The notes below the pieces were generated by a model. The model ran no database searches. It was not told the DNA's origin and was given only the letters and a program-made list of their open reading frames with translations. DNA of 64,000 nucleotides. Origin: Elephas maximus indicus. Its lineage: Eukaryota; Chordata; Mammalia; Proboscidea; Elephantidae. The stretch is from assembly GCF_024166365.1 (NCBI RefSeq), contig NC_064827.1, positions 10,581,001 through 10,645,000 on the forward strand, given 5' to 3'. Shown piece by piece: positions 63,736 to 64,000 of the stretch (positions are counted from its first letter, which is position 1; every line of letters begins with the position of its first letter). A program made the translations under genes and the position numbers.

Positions 63736-64000
63736 AAAGTAAACAAACAGGCAAATTAATTTTAATTGATGTATTTTATTTAACCCAACATATTTTAAGA
63801 TATCATTTAACATGTAAGTAATATAAAAATGTTAATGAGATACTTTATATTCTTTTTTTCATATGAAATCTTCCAAATTTGGTGTGTATTTTACAGTTAT
63901 AAAAACCAAACATGTCAATTCAGACACTAGATTTTTATCAGAAATGCTTGATCTAGCTTTGATTTAATACAATGTAGTTGGAAAAGTAGTCTCACATATC
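63736..64000. other. A/T-rich sequence to the window edge
   Basis: Nothing recognised; may belong to the adjoining L1. Confidence 0.45.

Larger units (their letters stand above)
19683..64000 (+). other. Presumed first intron (to the window end)
   Basis: No downstream segment combines an acceptor, a conserved-looking open frame and a donor that I can support. L1 and MLT1 copies in it are mostly on the minus strand, which fits a + strand transcript. It may instead end at an unrecognised small exon. Confidence 0.5.

Overview
This is a window of nuclear DNA from a placental mammal, most likely a proboscidean (elephant lineage). It is dominated by about 60 copies of the tRNA-derived Afrotherian SINE (AfroSINE). 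It also carries the RTE/BovB-type LINE whose 3' tail that SINE shares, and LINE-1 copies whose 3' UTRs match the elephant type as I remember it. The species cannot be fixed from sequence alone; hyrax or manatee is less likely but not excluded. I see no prokaryotic genes, operons or CRISPR arrays, no intact protein-coding gene and no functional RNA gene.

The one clear genic element is a CpG island at about 18.95-19.96 kb. It is TATA-less, has GC boxes near 19,232-19,348, and contains a likely untranslated first exon. That exon has no ATG between 18,919 and its end at 19,682, where a near-consensus splice donor (GGGAG|GTAAGT) starts an intron on the + strand. No coding exon is recognised downstream to 64,000, so the rest of the window is probably first intron. 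I could not name the gene.

Layout: 1-18.9 kb is intergenic or upstream DNA with an L1 3' end, AfroSINEs, RTE-derived elements, an ATC-rich trinucleotide array (3.9-4.4 kb), antisense L1s, two sense MLT1-type LTRs and a SINE-in-SINE nest. The promoter follows at 19-20 kb. From 20 to 64 kb the presumed intron holds AfroSINEs in both orientations, L1 and MLT1 copies mostly antisense to the inferred transcript, RTE fragments still showing C-terminal reverse-transcriptase coding sequence, a CR1/L3-like LINE fossil (about 43.8-44.5 kb), L2 and MIR relics, a 137-bp minisatellite (33.3-33.7 kb) and a Tc1/mariner-type MITE (62.4 kb).

The most interesting structure is in how repeats sit inside each other. 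Three antisense AfroSINEs are interrupted by a sense AfroSINE with the same downstream junction. Two local duplications each carry a SINE at matching positions. One SINE has an 11-bp expansion of its 5' head. A small tRNA-Gly-headed SINE family shares its body with RTE-derived elements. I found no convincing previously undescribed biological system; these are evolutionary observations. Repeat boundaries are read by eye and are good to roughly 5-20 bp unless a target-site duplication (TSD) is stated.

Terms used below for AfroSINE copies: 'long' copies contain a roughly 45-nt middle block (gagaaagatgtgg...aaagattacagcc); 'short' copies lack it; 'older type' copies have a different middle (aggcctggcgatctgctt) and the motif cacatggggtc before the tail.
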